Shown piece by piece: positions 1 through 12,310 of a stretch of 64,000 nt of DNA. Position 1 is the first letter of the stretch; every line of letters starts with the position of its first letter. The stretch is from Zea mays (taxonomy: Eukaryota; Streptophyta; Magnoliopsida; Poales; Poaceae). The position numbers and the translations under genes were made by a program. The DNA lies in the NCBI RefSeq assembly GCF_902167145.1, contig NC_050098.1, positions 35,024,501 to 35,088,500 of the forward strand. The letters run 5' to 3'. Below the pieces are notes generated by a model. That model was not told the origin of the DNA. It was given only the letters and a program-made list of their open reading frames with translations, and made no database searches.

Positions 1-635
1 GTGAGTTTGCTGAATTATATAAAATCAAATTGCTCAATTCTTCTTAATATTAAGCTTAGGCCAATGGATAGACTGAATCTAGTAACAGGATAGTGATTAG
101 TCTTATAAAAACAATATATCTAAGCATCCTAGGTATTGGCATAAGGTTTTGTCTGAGGCTTTGTGGGCTCATAGGATATCTAAACATCGTGCTACTAAAG
201 TCTCTCCTTTTGAGCTTGTTTATGGACATGAGGTTGCCTTGCCTATGGAGGTAAGCCTAAATGCTGTCAGATTTGCCAGGCAGAACGATTTAACTATCGG
301 AGATTATTATAATTTGATGATGGACAATATTGATGAAGTAACCGACAAAAGATTGGCAGCTATAGGAGAGATCGAGAAATGTCAAAGCTTACAACAAGAA
401 GGTCAAGGCTAAGTCATTTCAAGTTAAAGATCGGGTATGTAAGACCGTCTTGCCACTAAGAAGCAGAGACCGGAAAATCGGCAAATGGTCACCAAGCTAG
501 GAAGATCCTTACAGAATCACATAGGTGATAGCAGGTAATGCCTACATATTGCAAACTTTGCAAGGCGAGGACCTAGCCAAGGTGTTGAATTGTCGTTTCT
601 TGAAGCAATATCATTATAGTATGTGGCAAAATGCT
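1..635 (+). pseudogene. Ty3/gypsy integrase C-terminal remnant
   Basis: Translation in shifting frames gives integrase-like text. It begins near FAELYKIKLLNSS and an ANG-TESSN segment, which carries the last acidic residue of the DDE triad. It continues through an open stretch at 149-412 containing LWAHRISKHRATKVSPFELV and YGHEVALPMEV. It then runs on to about 635 with text resembling KSFQVKDRV, GKWSPS, AGNAYILQ and LNCRFLKQY. These are the usual order of plant gypsy integrase core and C-terminal domain. In-frame stops and frameshifts are present around 60-120, 410 and 505-535, so it cannot encode a working enzyme. The start of the gene is off the window. Confidence 0.8.
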
Positions 636-723
636 TAGAAAAACTGATGTTGTTACATCGAAAAGGGTCTAGCCTACACCAGTGCTTTTGGTTCGCTCAG
701 CTTCTACAAAAGGTGTGGGCATA

Positions 724-1300
724 TGTTGAGCACCATTTGTGGCATTGGACATGACCGAACGGTCCGGCTCTAAGACCTGGATGGTCTAGCCCACGGTCGA
801 TCCGCTCTTAGGCGCGAACAGTCCGCGATTAGATCAGATCAGGCGGATTAACTCGTATCTCCATGCATGTTTATCCCTAACTCGTGGGAGTTGTTGAGAG
901 ACGCCTAGAAACGAGACCAGACCTCCCCCTTATATATTTGAAGGGGAACAACCGATTGAAACACCAATAATCAAACCAAATCAATATATCTTTTGTCCCT
1001 TTATTTTTTGTCCTACGAGTAGACAATAATGTAGCCTTCTTCATCTAGATCTTCATCTCTCTTTGACTCTACGTCGTTTGGAGACGTCTTGGATAGCTTA
1101 CCAATTCCAAGACAAACCCTAATATCTCTCCTCTCTGATGGGGTCCCTCTGGGGTCAGATCTAGGTGCCATTGGCGAACGCCGCTGCCTATGCGCACACG
1201 CGAACCGTCCGGCTCGGCGCAGGGGAGAACCCGCTCCTGCCAGATCGCGGACCGTCGTAGGTACACCTCGCAGTGATTGGCGTCCAGATTGACGCCAACA
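724..1300 (+). repeat. 3' LTR of the left-edge gypsy element
   Basis: The segment starts TGTTGAGCACC and ends GACGCCAACA, giving TG...CA ends with a five-base terminal inverted repeat (TGTTG/CAACA). It follows the integrase remnant directly, so it is the 3' LTR, 577 bp long. A TATA-like TATATATT lies at 931-938. The next five bases, GTTAT at 1301-1305, would be one copy of the target-site duplication, but the partner is outside the window. Confidence 0.78.
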
Positions 1301-2603
1301 GTTATATTTTGGATACCCTATCGTTGTCCTAAACGATAATTAATAGGACATCAGATGGAGTACTAGCGGCTTACGAGAGGTTGTTCGCTTTGGATCTGTT
1401 CAAACTAATACCACTACAATTTATAGAGACAAAACAATGTAGAAAAAATAAAAGCTGTTTCAGATTAAATACAAAACACTATGCAAACAAAGGAAGCTAA
1501 AAGCTAGTAGGGGTGTCATCATCAGCTCTCGTGATGATTTCTTGATTTTGGATGGGTGGTTACTGGTTAGGCTACTCGCTAGGGCCGTAGGGGACGTCAC
1601 CTGGTGGGGGGAGTGGGAGGTGGGTCTTATCCATAAACCATCATTGATCAACTAGATCTAGTAGGTGTTGTGTGCATCAAGACTCAGCTAGTTTATTGAC
1701 CGGTCACACAAGCGGAGCAGGTGGTGTTGTGTGCACCGTGCGCCGTCGTCGTCATTCGGGCATTTGATCTCCATCTTGGCATGGCATCTTCTTACTGTTC
1801 CAGAAAAAAGAAAACAAACTTCACCTTAATTGTGTCCTTGTCAACTTGTGAGGAAGGAGGAGAAGTGGAGAACCCTCGGTCCAAATACCCCGTGCAATGT
1901 CGGCCATGCATGCATATGCATGCACGGGTCCTCCTCTGTCCTCTCCTCCAGGCTCCAGCTCTCCAGACCACCAACGAGGATGAGGTCCACGGCCGTCAGC
2001 GCGGCTGCGCCACGTTTCTGATACTATGTGATATCTCTGAAGCGGTCGGTCCGATCCGTCCGTTCGGCGTGCGCGGACTAGTCCGCGGCGCCTGTCCTTC
2101 TCGTCTCCTCGCCATCGGCGGCTGGCTGGCGCGGCCGCCTCTCTGCTGCATGCTAGTCCTCTCCTCCCCGTCGCGGTCCGCTCTAGCGAGCGCCAACCCG
2201 CAGCCACATCTCAAGGCAAGGCTCCAGCCAGCCACAGCCACAGTTGGTGGTGCATCCGGATGTTGTCAGTAGTTGGCCAGGCAGGAGTGTCGAAAAGCGA
2301 GCGTCGTCGAACGGGCACGCGCCAGGCACGGCCACCGAAGACGAATCCACAGCACAAGTGCACAGTGGTTGGCCTCGTCTCGTCGTGGCCCTGTTTCGGG
2401 CACGTGTTAAACGGATCTGAATACCATTGCATATTATCACCAAGCAGACGAGGCCAAAGCCTGTGGGTTCTCTCGTCACATCTGACGCCATGTCGACTGG
2501 AGTGGTTGATCACGAGCTCATTGACCATGAACTTCGTCGGTTTCCACATCCGTAACCGGCCCCCGCTGCTGTTATTCGGCCAGTGATCCCGATGCAGTCG
2601 ACA

Positions 2604-2664
<61 letters not shown>

Positions 2665-4135
2665 CTTCTCGTCACGTAATAAGAATCGTGTAGTCGCTCC
2701 GTGGTTTTTTTTTATTTTTTTAAGCACACAACCTTAAACCTCTAGGTCGGTTTTACAGTAGACTGTTAGCGACTACATTATATAACACTAAATCCTAAAT
2801 CATAAATATATTTAAGAGACAATATAGTGAGAGTCATGTAAGAAGAGTCTGTCACTTTTGATTTTTTTCTATTTAGCCTCTAAAGACCTATCAAGAGACT
2901 CCATGTTAAACGGGGATCTACGTACCCTTAGAAACGATATATGTAGAAGAGTTGTGAGGCTACGTAAGACTATCTTCAATAGGTTCCCTAAAGCCTCCTT
3001 GTCAGGGATAAGATTCTTGTTCTCTGAGGCCCGTCGGCCTGCGAGGGCGCTAGAAAGAGGCCTCTGGCAATCGGGACCCATCGGTCAGTATCAGGAGAAA
3101 GGAAACGTCTGCCCTGCAAACACCCGCCCTCGGACGAGCCTCGCGGCACCAAGCCCAGGGTCGGATATGGCGGAGCTAGACAAGGGGGGCTGGGCGAACC
3201 GAAGGTAAACCACTTGAGTGGATCCCTCGTCTGGCCTGAGACCGGCCTGTCATAAGTGCCTGACCGGATTAACTACGCCTGGCACCGAGCCACAGCTAGG
3301 GGTGGTAATGAGTCGCGATCCAAATGCTTCTTCACAAAATGGTAGGGCCCTAAATAATTTGTAGTTCAAAAATGAATAGAAATAGGGCATGATCCTAATC
3401 TGATCCGATCCTTAAATCTTACAGTGTAAAATTTAGAGCCCAACCACAGAATTTCCAAAGAATTTCTATTTTCCTATTAAAAATTACTTTATTTTTTCTT
3501 AAAAATAGAAATCTCTTGAGAGAATGGAGTTGTCAAACTGGCCTAAATGAGATTCCCCTCTCTATTTGTATTGCTAAAAAATAATTACTTTAACATACCG
3601 AATCGGTCACTCAAATTATCGTTATACCTCCTCCAAATAGGGTTGTGTACCAATAGATCGTTATACCTCCTCTAAATTTTGCACTTCATGTTCCACTTTT
3701 AGATGTATAATAATATAAAGTTGTTTACATGTTTTTCCACTTAGTTGCAAGAGCTTTATGTATAATGTAATATCATACATCTAGCTCTTTAGCCTTTAGG
3801 CCAGGGGAATACCTATATGCCACTCAGTGGCATACAAGGAATACGTATAAAATTTGGTGGCATACAGAGTATTTTTCCATACTACAGTTTCATATTCTAA
3901 CATGGTACGAAGGCTTAGGACTTATATCCTCACCTCACCTTACACATTCGGCTAATTGTTGTCGCTGGTGAACCAGTGTAGTGTTACCACATACAACGCT
4001 TTCGGCTGCCACTAAAGCCAGTCGTTTGGTTGCGGCTGCTGGCATTATAGCCGTTGAAGTCACTGCACAAATATACCGAACGTGTAGCAGGAACAGTGTC
4101 CATTATAGCCAGCCAAATGTGGACATAGCAGATTC
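1301..4135. other. Unassigned spacer between retrotransposons
   Basis: I recognise no gene or clear transposon ends here. The left part is mixed, 1721-2600 is GC-rich, 2604-2662 is a run of G, and 2700-4135 is mostly AT-rich. The phrase ATCGTTATACCTCCTC occurs twice, near 3618 and 3657. Reading frames over the GC-rich part are short, overlap on both strands, and have no recognisable domain. This may be low-copy host DNA or old unrecognised repeats. It is the left flank of element A. Confidence 0.5.
2604..2662. repeat. Poly-G homopolymer, 59 G
   Basis: Fifty-nine consecutive G bases lie between CAGTCGACA and TTCTTCTCGTCACG. Such a run could form G-quadruplex structures and is very unstable in replication and cloning. 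The exact length in the genome is therefore uncertain. Confidence 0.95.
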
Positions 4136-4140
4136 TTTTC
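4136..4140 (+). repeat. Target-site duplication of element A, left copy (TTTTC)
   Basis: TTTTC precedes the TG of the left LTR at 4141. The same five bases follow the terminal CA of the right LTR, at 29230-29234. The match fixes both ends of element A despite its damaged LTRs. Confidence 0.85.
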
Positions 4141-7075
4141 TGTAACACCCCTGGTGTTACTATCACTAAAACTTGAGCATCAGCATATCATGTGTTTGTC
4201 ACACCTAGAGTGCATTCACTAGGTAAAAATTTCAAAAATGTTGTACTGATATGACTTGATGTGTGGTTAACCCTAGTGTAGAGTACTTAACCCTAAATCT
4301 GGGCTTATGGATATAAGGGGAGCCCAAGCATGGGAAAACTTCAAAATCTATGAGAAATGATCCTAAGATACCCTCTTGGAAGGACTTGAGTGGCATCAAA
4401 ACCCTAGAGTACTAAAAACTCTGAAAAGATTCCTAGAAAACCCTAAACTGAAATCCTAGGGGGTTGAGTGCAAATTTTGTACACTTTTGGACTAAAGTGC
4501 AAAAACAAAGGTAATATAACACCACAAACTATGTGCTTCTCACATTTAAGGATTTGCAAGTTAAAAAGTGGGATTTGGACCTAATTGCAAAAAGTATCGT
4601 TTGAACCCCGTATGCTTAAGTCAGAATTCAGTGCAATTGGAGCAACTTTGGAGCGTTATATTTTTTAATCCATGAAGATTCTATTCTGGCTTAATACATC
4701 AATATTATAGAGCTATTATAGGAGTAAAACTTTGCTTAAGTGATTAAGCCTTGGTGTTGTACAAAATTAGGAGCTAAATCGGTTTGAAGTCTGGCTGTCA
4801 GACCACCCTATGACTGAATATTAACTGACAGTGAGTTCTGGCGAACTTTGGACTTGATTCTAGCTCAAGGGAATAAGCAAATGAGCAAGATCTTTACAGC
4901 AGAATTGTAGCTGGTTTATAGAGCTGAAACTTTGTTACAGGTAGATTAGCAAGTTTTCACACAAAAATTCGAGATTAGGGCGCTGCAAACCGTGCTGTCA
5001 GGTGCTCTGAATGACTCCCCGATGGTACAGTAATAGAAATATCCTTGGGTTCAGTCCCCCTCACCGCTGGTGATCTGCGCGCCCGGATTCGTGCTGGTCG
5101 CCGTGATTCGTGCCTGGCACGCAGTGGATATCCACGGGGAGGTAAAAGATCTCGCAGGGGAGCAGATGTGGTCGCGGGGGAGGCTTATCACCGCGCCTGT
5201 AGCTGTTGCGACGTGGCTGGACCGCCGGTATTACCGTGGAAACTCCGGTGACCTCGGTTGTGCCACGTCGTGGCTTGTTACTGTGCGGTAGTAACCATGG
5301 CACACTTAAGAGTACAATCTTTGAGCCATTGCGCCGGTGAATGCCACACCTCCTTTGCGCCAGTGCTCTTCCCCCTCTCCGGCCGCCGCGCGTCTCCTCC
5401 AAATTAGCCACCACCGCTCATGAATCCTATAAATTGAGCGTGCCATCAGCTCCGCTAGGTAGCTGTGCATCCAATGAACTAGCTCTCACCTCCAACCATC
5501 CCCTACAACTCCCCAATTTGAGACTTCCCCCAAATCGGTCGTGAACATCGTGCTATGTGAGCTCGCCGTGGCCAGCGCGCTACAGGTCCATTCATGCCCT
5601 CTGTTCCCTCGTTTCAGTACTCTGGTGTGCTCTTGATACTCCCTGACCCATCCAATTGAGTTAGAACCCGTAGGATCACCGGGAACATCTCGGTTTGTCC
5701 ATTGCTCGCGCTGTCACCGTGGGAAGTGTGATTAAGAGCTCGAACCTTGCAATTAACTGAGGGGAAATGGTCGGTTAGGGTTGAATTTGGTGTCAAGCAA
5801 AGAGAAGGATTAGTTGTTGCCTATTTCGGCCAGTACGAGCTGACCGGAGCTCGGCTTGTCGCCGTTCACCATTGGGGATCGCGAGTTGTAAAGAATAGAA
5901 AGGGGAGGGGTCTATTCGTAATTGTCAGTGACACAAGAAACAGTACTGCGGACTCTTCAAAGGTTTTTTCAAATCACCAGGGTCCCTCGTGAAAAACTGG
6001 CAGCACGCGCGGGCGCGTTCTGCCTGTATTGGGCTGGCTCAGGCTGAATTGAGCCCAATACTGTTGATGCTTTCCTTTTTCTTTTCCTTCCAGACTTAGG
6101 AAATCCATAGAAAATTCTAGGAAAATGCTAAAAATACGAGAGCAATTTTGTTGGACTACTAAATTTCTATAGTATTTAATAAAAATAGTTCTAGGATTTT
6201 TAGTCCAAACCAGGAATTATTGAGTATTTAAAAGGGCTAAAACCTATACTCCTGGACTTTTAGAAATTAATTAGTAACTCCAAAAAGCACCAAACTTTTT
6301 GGATAAGCTTAAAATGATATTTAGAAACCTTGGGTGAAGTTTGGCTTGCTTTAGACATTGTTTGAACCCTAAACCTAAAACCCTAGTCTTCTAGGTAATG
6401 TCTGCCCTCTAAAATGAAGAACTGACTCCAAAAACCCTAGTTTCCTGGAGTACAATGAAGGAAAGTTGTATTCAAGATACAACTTGATAAAATTTTTCTG
6501 TTATTGCATTTTCATGAGCATTACATTAGCATTCATGGTTATATATAGTTATATAGAGAGAACGAGGAAGAAGTAGAGGTTAAAGAAGGAAGAGCTACAC
6601 CACCACCTGAAGACCCACCTGCCGGGAACTGCTTATATTTTGATATTTGTGGAGTAGAGCCCGACTCTCCTACAACTCAAGGCAAGCCACGGTGCATTTG
6701 CCACCTCCTTGCTATTTTAAAATCTTTCTCACTTGCATGATGCATTAGGTGATAGGAGTTGTGTGCTAAACAATTGATGCATTTCCTTCCTTGGAAGATT
6801 GATTACCTTTCCTTGATCACCTGTTTCATGAAAAGGTTTTTCTGATGCTTAGTCTTGCTCTAGAAAAACAAAATGTTTTGTTTTGACAAAAGATGATGCT
6901 TCAAGTGGGATGGGATGTTTTCAAAAATAAAACTTGATGGTGGATCCATCATGGCCATGATGAGTTCAACATCGGAAAAGATGTACCTCTGCCAGGTACC
7001 AAACTTATTTAAGAAAATTTCTTTCATTCTTATCTTCCTACTTTATGAAGTGCTCATTTTGTAAGACCAGATAAT
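4141..7075 (+). repeat. Left LTR of element A, truncated at its 3' end
   Basis: It starts TGTAACACCCCTGGTGTTAC and aligns with 26642-28870 as far as about 6346. From 6347 onwards the left copy continues with sequence missing from the right copy. It then passes into the ORF0 leader without a recognisable LTR end or a TGGTATC-type primer-binding site. The last ~360 bp of the right LTR (28871-29229) has no match here. The right boundary is therefore a deletion junction somewhere around 7010-7100. A TATA-like TATAAAT lies at 5428-5434. Confidence 0.7.
6560..6681 (+). other. Acidic coding-like segment in element A LTR ending at a GC-type splice donor
   Basis: In the frame that starts NEEEVEVKEG the segment reads as an acidic, proline-rich stretch. 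It ends TCAAG|GCAAGCC, with the exon phase one base into a codon. The same donor string and phase end the coding-like exon in the LTRs of element C (for example 36494). A candidate acceptor, GCCAG|GTACC, follows at 6995, and GTACC is also the start of the second exon in element C. No upstream ATG is visible here, so in this copy the unit is at best a remnant. The assignment is an inference from conservation, not a recognised gene. Confidence 0.35.
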
Positions 7076-7180
7076 AGAGTGCAATATATAGGAGGTTGGG
7101 AATCAACGAAGGTTGATTCCGTAATTATGCATGCATCATGTTTTAAAACTATACTAATAAATTTCCCTCCTTATGGAGAT

Positions 7181-7759
7181 ATGCCATCGCGTACGAGGAA
7201 AACCGCGCGTAAGTCCACTGGACCTATTGGCGTACCTCGGCATCAGTTGGCTCCAAGACATGAAGGGAGCAGCAGCAGCAGCAATGATCCGATCGGAGAC
7301 CTAGAAGCCCAAGTGAAGCAGCTTCGGACGGAGCTACGTCACCGAAACAGGGTGTGGGTAGAAGATGGTCAGCGTATGAATGAGTTGAGAGCTGACGTCA
7401 GACATCTGCAAGACGAGCTTGCTAAACGGGGTTTGGCAATCGATTGGGCTGTCAATTCACGTTCGATTGCTTTGGACCAGGAAGCCAAAGCTCGTGCTCG
7501 TGTGGAAGAGCTTAGTGCGGCCCTTGACAACTTGCAGGTATATTGCAATACTTTACATGAGGAAGTCTATGTACTATATTCGCGACTGCACCCAGACGTG
7601 CCTTTCGATCCTGTTGCAGTGGGAGCCGGACCCTCAGGAACAGCAGGTGAAGGACTTGGTGGGGAATTGGACCTTTTTAAGCCCCCTCCTTCTATGAACC
7701 TGGCTGATGAACGGTCTCCTACAGCAGACAGCAAAGCAACAAAAGATAATGAAGATTAG
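7181..7759 (+). CDS. Element A ORF0 (coiled-coil protein upstream of gag)
   Basis: This open frame of about 192 residues starts MPSRTRKTARKSTG. It has a serine-rich stretch (SSSSSNDP), then a long charged region from about residue 45 to 145. Heptad-like leucines and abundant Arg, Glu and Gln in that region suggest a coiled coil. The tail is acidic (SPTADSKATKDNED). It lies 146 bp upstream of gag, where element C has its own ORF0 with a similar coiled-coil half and acidic tail. An extra ORF before gag is known in Del-type elements such as rice RIRE3/RIRE8, and its function is not established. The frame is open upstream to 7079, but 7181 is the first ATG that fits a leader plus basic N-terminus. 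Confidence 0.6.
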   Translation: MPSRTRKTARKSTGPIGVPRHQLAPRHEGSSSSSNDPIGDLEAQVKQLRTELRHRNRVWVEDGQRMNELRADVRHLQDELAKRGLAIDWAVNSRSIALDQEAKARARVEELSAALDNLQVYCNTLHEEVYVLYSRLHPDVPFDPVAVGAGPSGTAGEGLGGELDLFKPPPSMNLADERSPTADSKATKDNED

Positions 7760-7905
7760 ACTAGTATAGTTTAGAAACTATACTTATGTAAAATACATAA
7801 TGAAGTCATGTTGTACATTTGAGTCTGTATCATTACATCTTGGTAATGTAAAATGATGGTATGTATCGGCATGTTATATTTCTCCCAAATGTTTATTTGC
7901 CTCAG

Positions 7906-10900
7906 ATGGCATCAAGGACTCGTGTGCAGGACGGTGCGGGTACTTCCCGTGGTCGGGAAGACACGCCCAATCCACCGCCCGTACCGCCAATGCTGGCCGA
8001 GGCTATCACTGCCTTGGTTAACGCAACTGCCGACAATACCCGCTTTTTACGTGAGACAACGGGTAACCAATTCCAGCAACAAGGCGGAAGGGCTCCTCCG
8101 CAGGGGCCACGTGAGACTTCATATCTGGACTTCTCCGAAACCCGTCCCCCACTCTTCGTTAAAGCCGAAGACCCTCTGGAAGCCAACGAATGGGTACGGG
8201 TTATGGAGCAGAAATTTGGACTAATCCGCTGCACCGAAACCCAGAAGCCGTTGTTCGCTGCTCAACAATTAAGAGGCCCTGCCAGTACTTGGTGGGGAAA
8301 TTTTGTGGCAATTCAATCAGCTGGACATCATGTCACATGGGATGAATTTAAGTTAGTGTTTCGTGAGCACTATATTCCAGAAGGAGTGCTACACATGAAA
8401 CAGGAGGAATTTATGCGACTCAAGCAAGGGGGAGATACTGTCATGCAGTATCTCAACAAATTTAATCATTTATCCCAATATGCAATTGACCAAGTAAATA
8501 CTGACCTGAAGAAGAGGAATTGCTTCATGAGAGGCCTCAACGACTGGCTTTAAAGAAAAATGGCCACCTGCCTAGATCTCACTTACAGCAGGGCTGTCAG
8601 CACAGCGTTGGCAGTAGAAGCTAAGAATACAGGCCAAGGAAAATCGAAGGGATTCGGAGGTGACATGTCCAATCAGGGACCTGAAAAGCAAACCAGGTTG
8701 GTAATCCGACCTATTAATCAGAATCGTTCTTCATCTCGCCCACCCTCCTACCCATTCAAACAACCAGTCTTCATTCGCCCTGCCACTGCCCCCACTTCTA
8801 CAAATCAGCTGAGTTCCCCTGGTGCTCGTTTCCCCGCCCTCCCTAGTTCCTCAACTGGTCGCTTCAACTATGGGAAATCTGGTCATTTTATCAAAGACTG
8901 CCCATATCCGAGGCAGAACAAATCCAACAATCAGCAGAACTCAGGGAGCTCAAATCAAGGCAAGGGGAACGTGGCAAATAATTCAGCGGACAAGAATATT
9001 AAGAAGACTGGGTGAATATATTACACTCAAGTGGCCACTACACCGGAGGGAGAGCCGGTTATGATGGGTACATTTCTTGTGGCCAATTACCCAGTAGTCA
9101 TTCTCTTTGATTTTGGTACTTCGCATACATTCATAAGCAAGAAATTCGTGGAAAAATATTGCATTCCTTGCACTAAATCAAGGGAAGGGTTTATTATTCA
9201 TTCGCCCAAGGGACAAATATTTACTGAAGAAGTGTCCTTCAATGTGCCAGTAACATTGGTTGAACGGGATTTTCCCACCAATATGATTGTTCTGAAAGGC
9301 CAAGATATAGATGTAATTCTGGGCATGAATTGGTTAGCCCAACACAAAGCTATCCTCAACACTGATTTAAGAACCATCAGGTTGAGCTATGGCCATGAAG
9401 AGGTTCTCTTGTCCATCCCTGTAGCTATTCTAGCTAAACCATTTGGCAGAGTCTATGAAGCGATCATACCGGAAATCCAAGATATTCCGGTAGTATGTGA
9501 ATTCCCGGGTGTCTTTCCGGAAGATCTGCCCGGATTACCTCCAAAAAGAGATGTAGAGTTTGTGATTGAATTGAAACCCGGTACAACTCCTATTTCTAGA
9601 AGGTCGTACCGAATGCCTCCAAATGAGTTGGCAGAGCTCAAGATTCAATTACAAGATCTACTGGAGAAGGAATTCATCCATCCTAGTTCATCACCTTGGG
9701 GATGTCCCACAATCTTTGTCAAGAAGAAGGATCAAATGCTTCGGATGTGCGTGGACTACATACCCCTTAATGAGGTCACAATCAAGAACAAGTACCCTCT
9801 TCCCCGGATCGATATCTTGTTCGATCAACTTACTGGAGCAAGGGTATTCTCCAAAATTGACCTCAGGTCGGGCTATCATCAGATCTGTATCCGAGCCGAA
9901 GATATACCCAAGACCGCATTTACTACGCGGTACGGATTATTCGAATATTTGGTTATGTCTTTCGGATTGACGGATGCTCCTGCCCACTTCACATATCTAA
10001 TGAACTCGGTATTTATGCCCGAGTTGGACAAGTTTGTGGTGGTCTTCATTGATGATATCTTGATTTATTCCAAGAATGAAGAGGAGCATGCTCAACATCT
10101 ACGGATCGTATTAACGCGCTTAAGGGAACATCAATTATATGCTAAGGATATTCTGGCCGAAGGAAATCCAATTTCTGGGACATGTATTATCTGTAAATGG
10201 GATTGCGATTGATCCCAGCAAGGTTAAGGATATTCTAGAATGGAAACCGCCAACCACTGTGCATCAGGTTCGAAGTTTCCTTGGACTGGCTGGCTATTAC
10301 CACAGATTTATCCCGGATTTCTCTAAGCTTGTGAAGCCAATCACAAGTCTATTGAAGAATGATACAAAATTTAACTGGTCCTCAAGCTGCAACAAAGCCT
10401 TCGAGCAACTGAAGGTATTATTGACCACTGCTCCGGTATTGGCTCAACCGGACATTGAAAAGCCTTTTGATGTGTATTGTGACGCATCGGGCAGTTGCCT
10501 CGAATGTGTCTTAATGCAAGAGGGCTGAGTTATAGCATATGATTCAAGACAGTTGTGCCGGCATGAGGAACATTATCCAACTCATGACTTAGAATTAGCT
10601 GTTGTGGTTCATGCCCTTAAAATATGGCGTCATTATCTGCTGGGAAATATCTGCCATATATATGTACAGATCATAAAAGTTTGAAGTACATTTTTACCCA
10701 GTTAGAACTAAACATGAGGCAGAGGAGATGGCTTGAGCTGATTAAGGATTATGAATTAGAAATTCACTATCACCCAAGCAAGGCCAACGTTGTGGCAAAT
10801 GCACTAAGTCGTAAGGCTTCCTGCCATTGTCTTACAGTAAAGACTTCTGACATCACATTATGCCAAGAAATGGAGAAGTTAAACCTGGGGATGATTCAAC

Positions 10901-12310
10901 ATGGAACCTTAAACCAATTGAAGCTTGAGTCGGTTCTTCTGCAAAAGATTATTGATGCACAAAGAAGTAATAAGGGTATGAGACATATTCATGAGAAAAT
11001 AAAAGCCGGTAAAGCAAACTATTTCAGAAAGGATGATCAAGGCATAGTATGGTTTAATAACCGCATAGTTGTGCCTAAAGATGATGAAGTCCGCCAGCAA
11101 ATTTTGGATGAAGCACATCTTAGTCGATATTCCATTCATCCCGGAAGCACTAAGATGTATCATGATTTAAAGCAACATTATTGGTGGACAAAAATGAAGA
11201 TTGAAATTGCACGCTATGTGGCGAAATGTGACACCTATAGACGTGTCAAAGCCATACACATGAAGACTGCTGGTCCACTGCAATCTTTGCCCATCCCGAC
11301 TTGGAAATGGGAGGACATTAGCATGGACTTCATTGTGGGATTACCCAGGACAGTAAAAGGATTTGATTCTATATGGGTTATAATTGATCGACTTACAAAG
11401 ATTGCCCACTTTCTTCCAGTAAAAGTAAAGTATCCAGTAATCACATATGCAGAACTTTACATTGCTCGTATTCTCAGTCTGCACGGGGTCCCAAAAACAA
11501 TTGTGTCTGACCGTGGACCACAATTTGTATCCAAATTCTGGGGAGAACTCGACAAATCTCTAGGTACTAAGTTGCTCCACAGTTCGGCCTATCATCCCCA
11601 AACAAGTGGACAGACTGAGAGAGTAAATCAAATACTTGAGGACATGTTGCGAGCATATGTTCTAGAATTTCCATAGAAATGGGATGAATGCTTACCATTG
11701 GCAGAGTTTTCATACAACAACAGTTATCAAGATGGCACCATTTGAAGCTTTATATGGACGACGGTGTCGTACTCCATTAAATTGGTCTGAACCAGGAGAA
11801 AGGTGGTTCTTCAGGCCTGATTTGGTGAAAGAGATGGAAGAAAAAGTTCAACAAATTATACATAATTTGAAAGAAGCACAAGCTCGGCAAAAGAGTTATG
11901 TAGACAAACGATGCCAACCCTTATACTTTCAAGTCCAAGATTATGTGTACCTGAAAGTATCACCTATGAAGGGTGTGACTCGATTCGGTGTAAAAGGAAA
12001 GCTTGCACCCCGATACATTGGTCTGTTCCCCATTCTTGAACAATGTGGGCCAGTGGCATACCGACTCCAACTACCCGAAACATTGTCTGCAGTGCACAAT
12101 GTGTTCCATGTATCCCAATTAAAGAAGTGTCTTCGGGTTCCAGATCGAACCATTGATGTAACGAATGTTACCTTGGAACCAGATTTAACATATTCAGAAC
12201 ATCCTATTCGAGTCCTAGATCAGAAGGACAAGGTCACCCGAAGAAGAACTCTCAAATTTTATAAGATACAATGGAACCAACATACGGAAGATGAAGCTAC
12301 ATGGGAGACC
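7906..12310 (+). pseudogene. gag-pol: Element A gag-pol polyprotein, broken and interrupted by Huck
   Basis: The ATG at 7906 directly follows a splice-acceptor-like TTTGCCTCAG. In order the sequence shows a gag domain (about 8130-8550) and a degraded zinc knuckle near 8862-8910, where two of the expected cysteines are Arg and Tyr. Next come a protease with FDFGTSH instead of the usual D-S-G, a reverse transcriptase with intact FIDD near 10040, and RNase H. The integrase has both Asp residues and the Glu (TERVNQ) but one zinc-finger Cys replaced by Tyr (CDTYRR). The start of a chromodomain follows. Breaks: TAA 8551-8553, TGA 9013-9015, frameshift near 10150, TGA 10526-10528, frameshift near 10655, TAG 11674-11676, frame change near 11730. 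Huck cuts it at 12310, and the last codons resume at 26435. Confidence 0.85.
12306..12310 (+). repeat. Target-site duplication of Huck, left copy (AGACC)
   Basis: AGACC lies just before the TGTCGGGG of the left Huck LTR and is repeated at 26430-26434 after the right LTR. Confidence 0.92.

Larger units (their letters stand above)
1..1300 (+). mobile_element. 3' part of a Ty3/gypsy LTR retrotransposon
   Basis: This is the tail of an LTR retrotransposon that enters from the left edge. It consists of an integrase-like coding remnant, a short purine-containing spacer, and a 3' LTR. The LTR has matching TGTTG and CAACA ends. No chromodomain is visible after the integrase, which fits a non-chromovirus lineage such as Tat. 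The 5' LTR, gag and most of pol lie outside the window, so the family is not named. Confidence 0.8.

Noticed and set aside
2211..2675. Minus-strand frame with a long polyproline run
   Set aside because: The prolines are only the translation of the poly-G tract, and the rest has no recognisable domain.
3984..4135. Possible MITE, because of wording like TCGTTTGGTTGCGGCTGCTGG
   Set aside because: No matching terminal inverted repeats or target-site duplication could be found.
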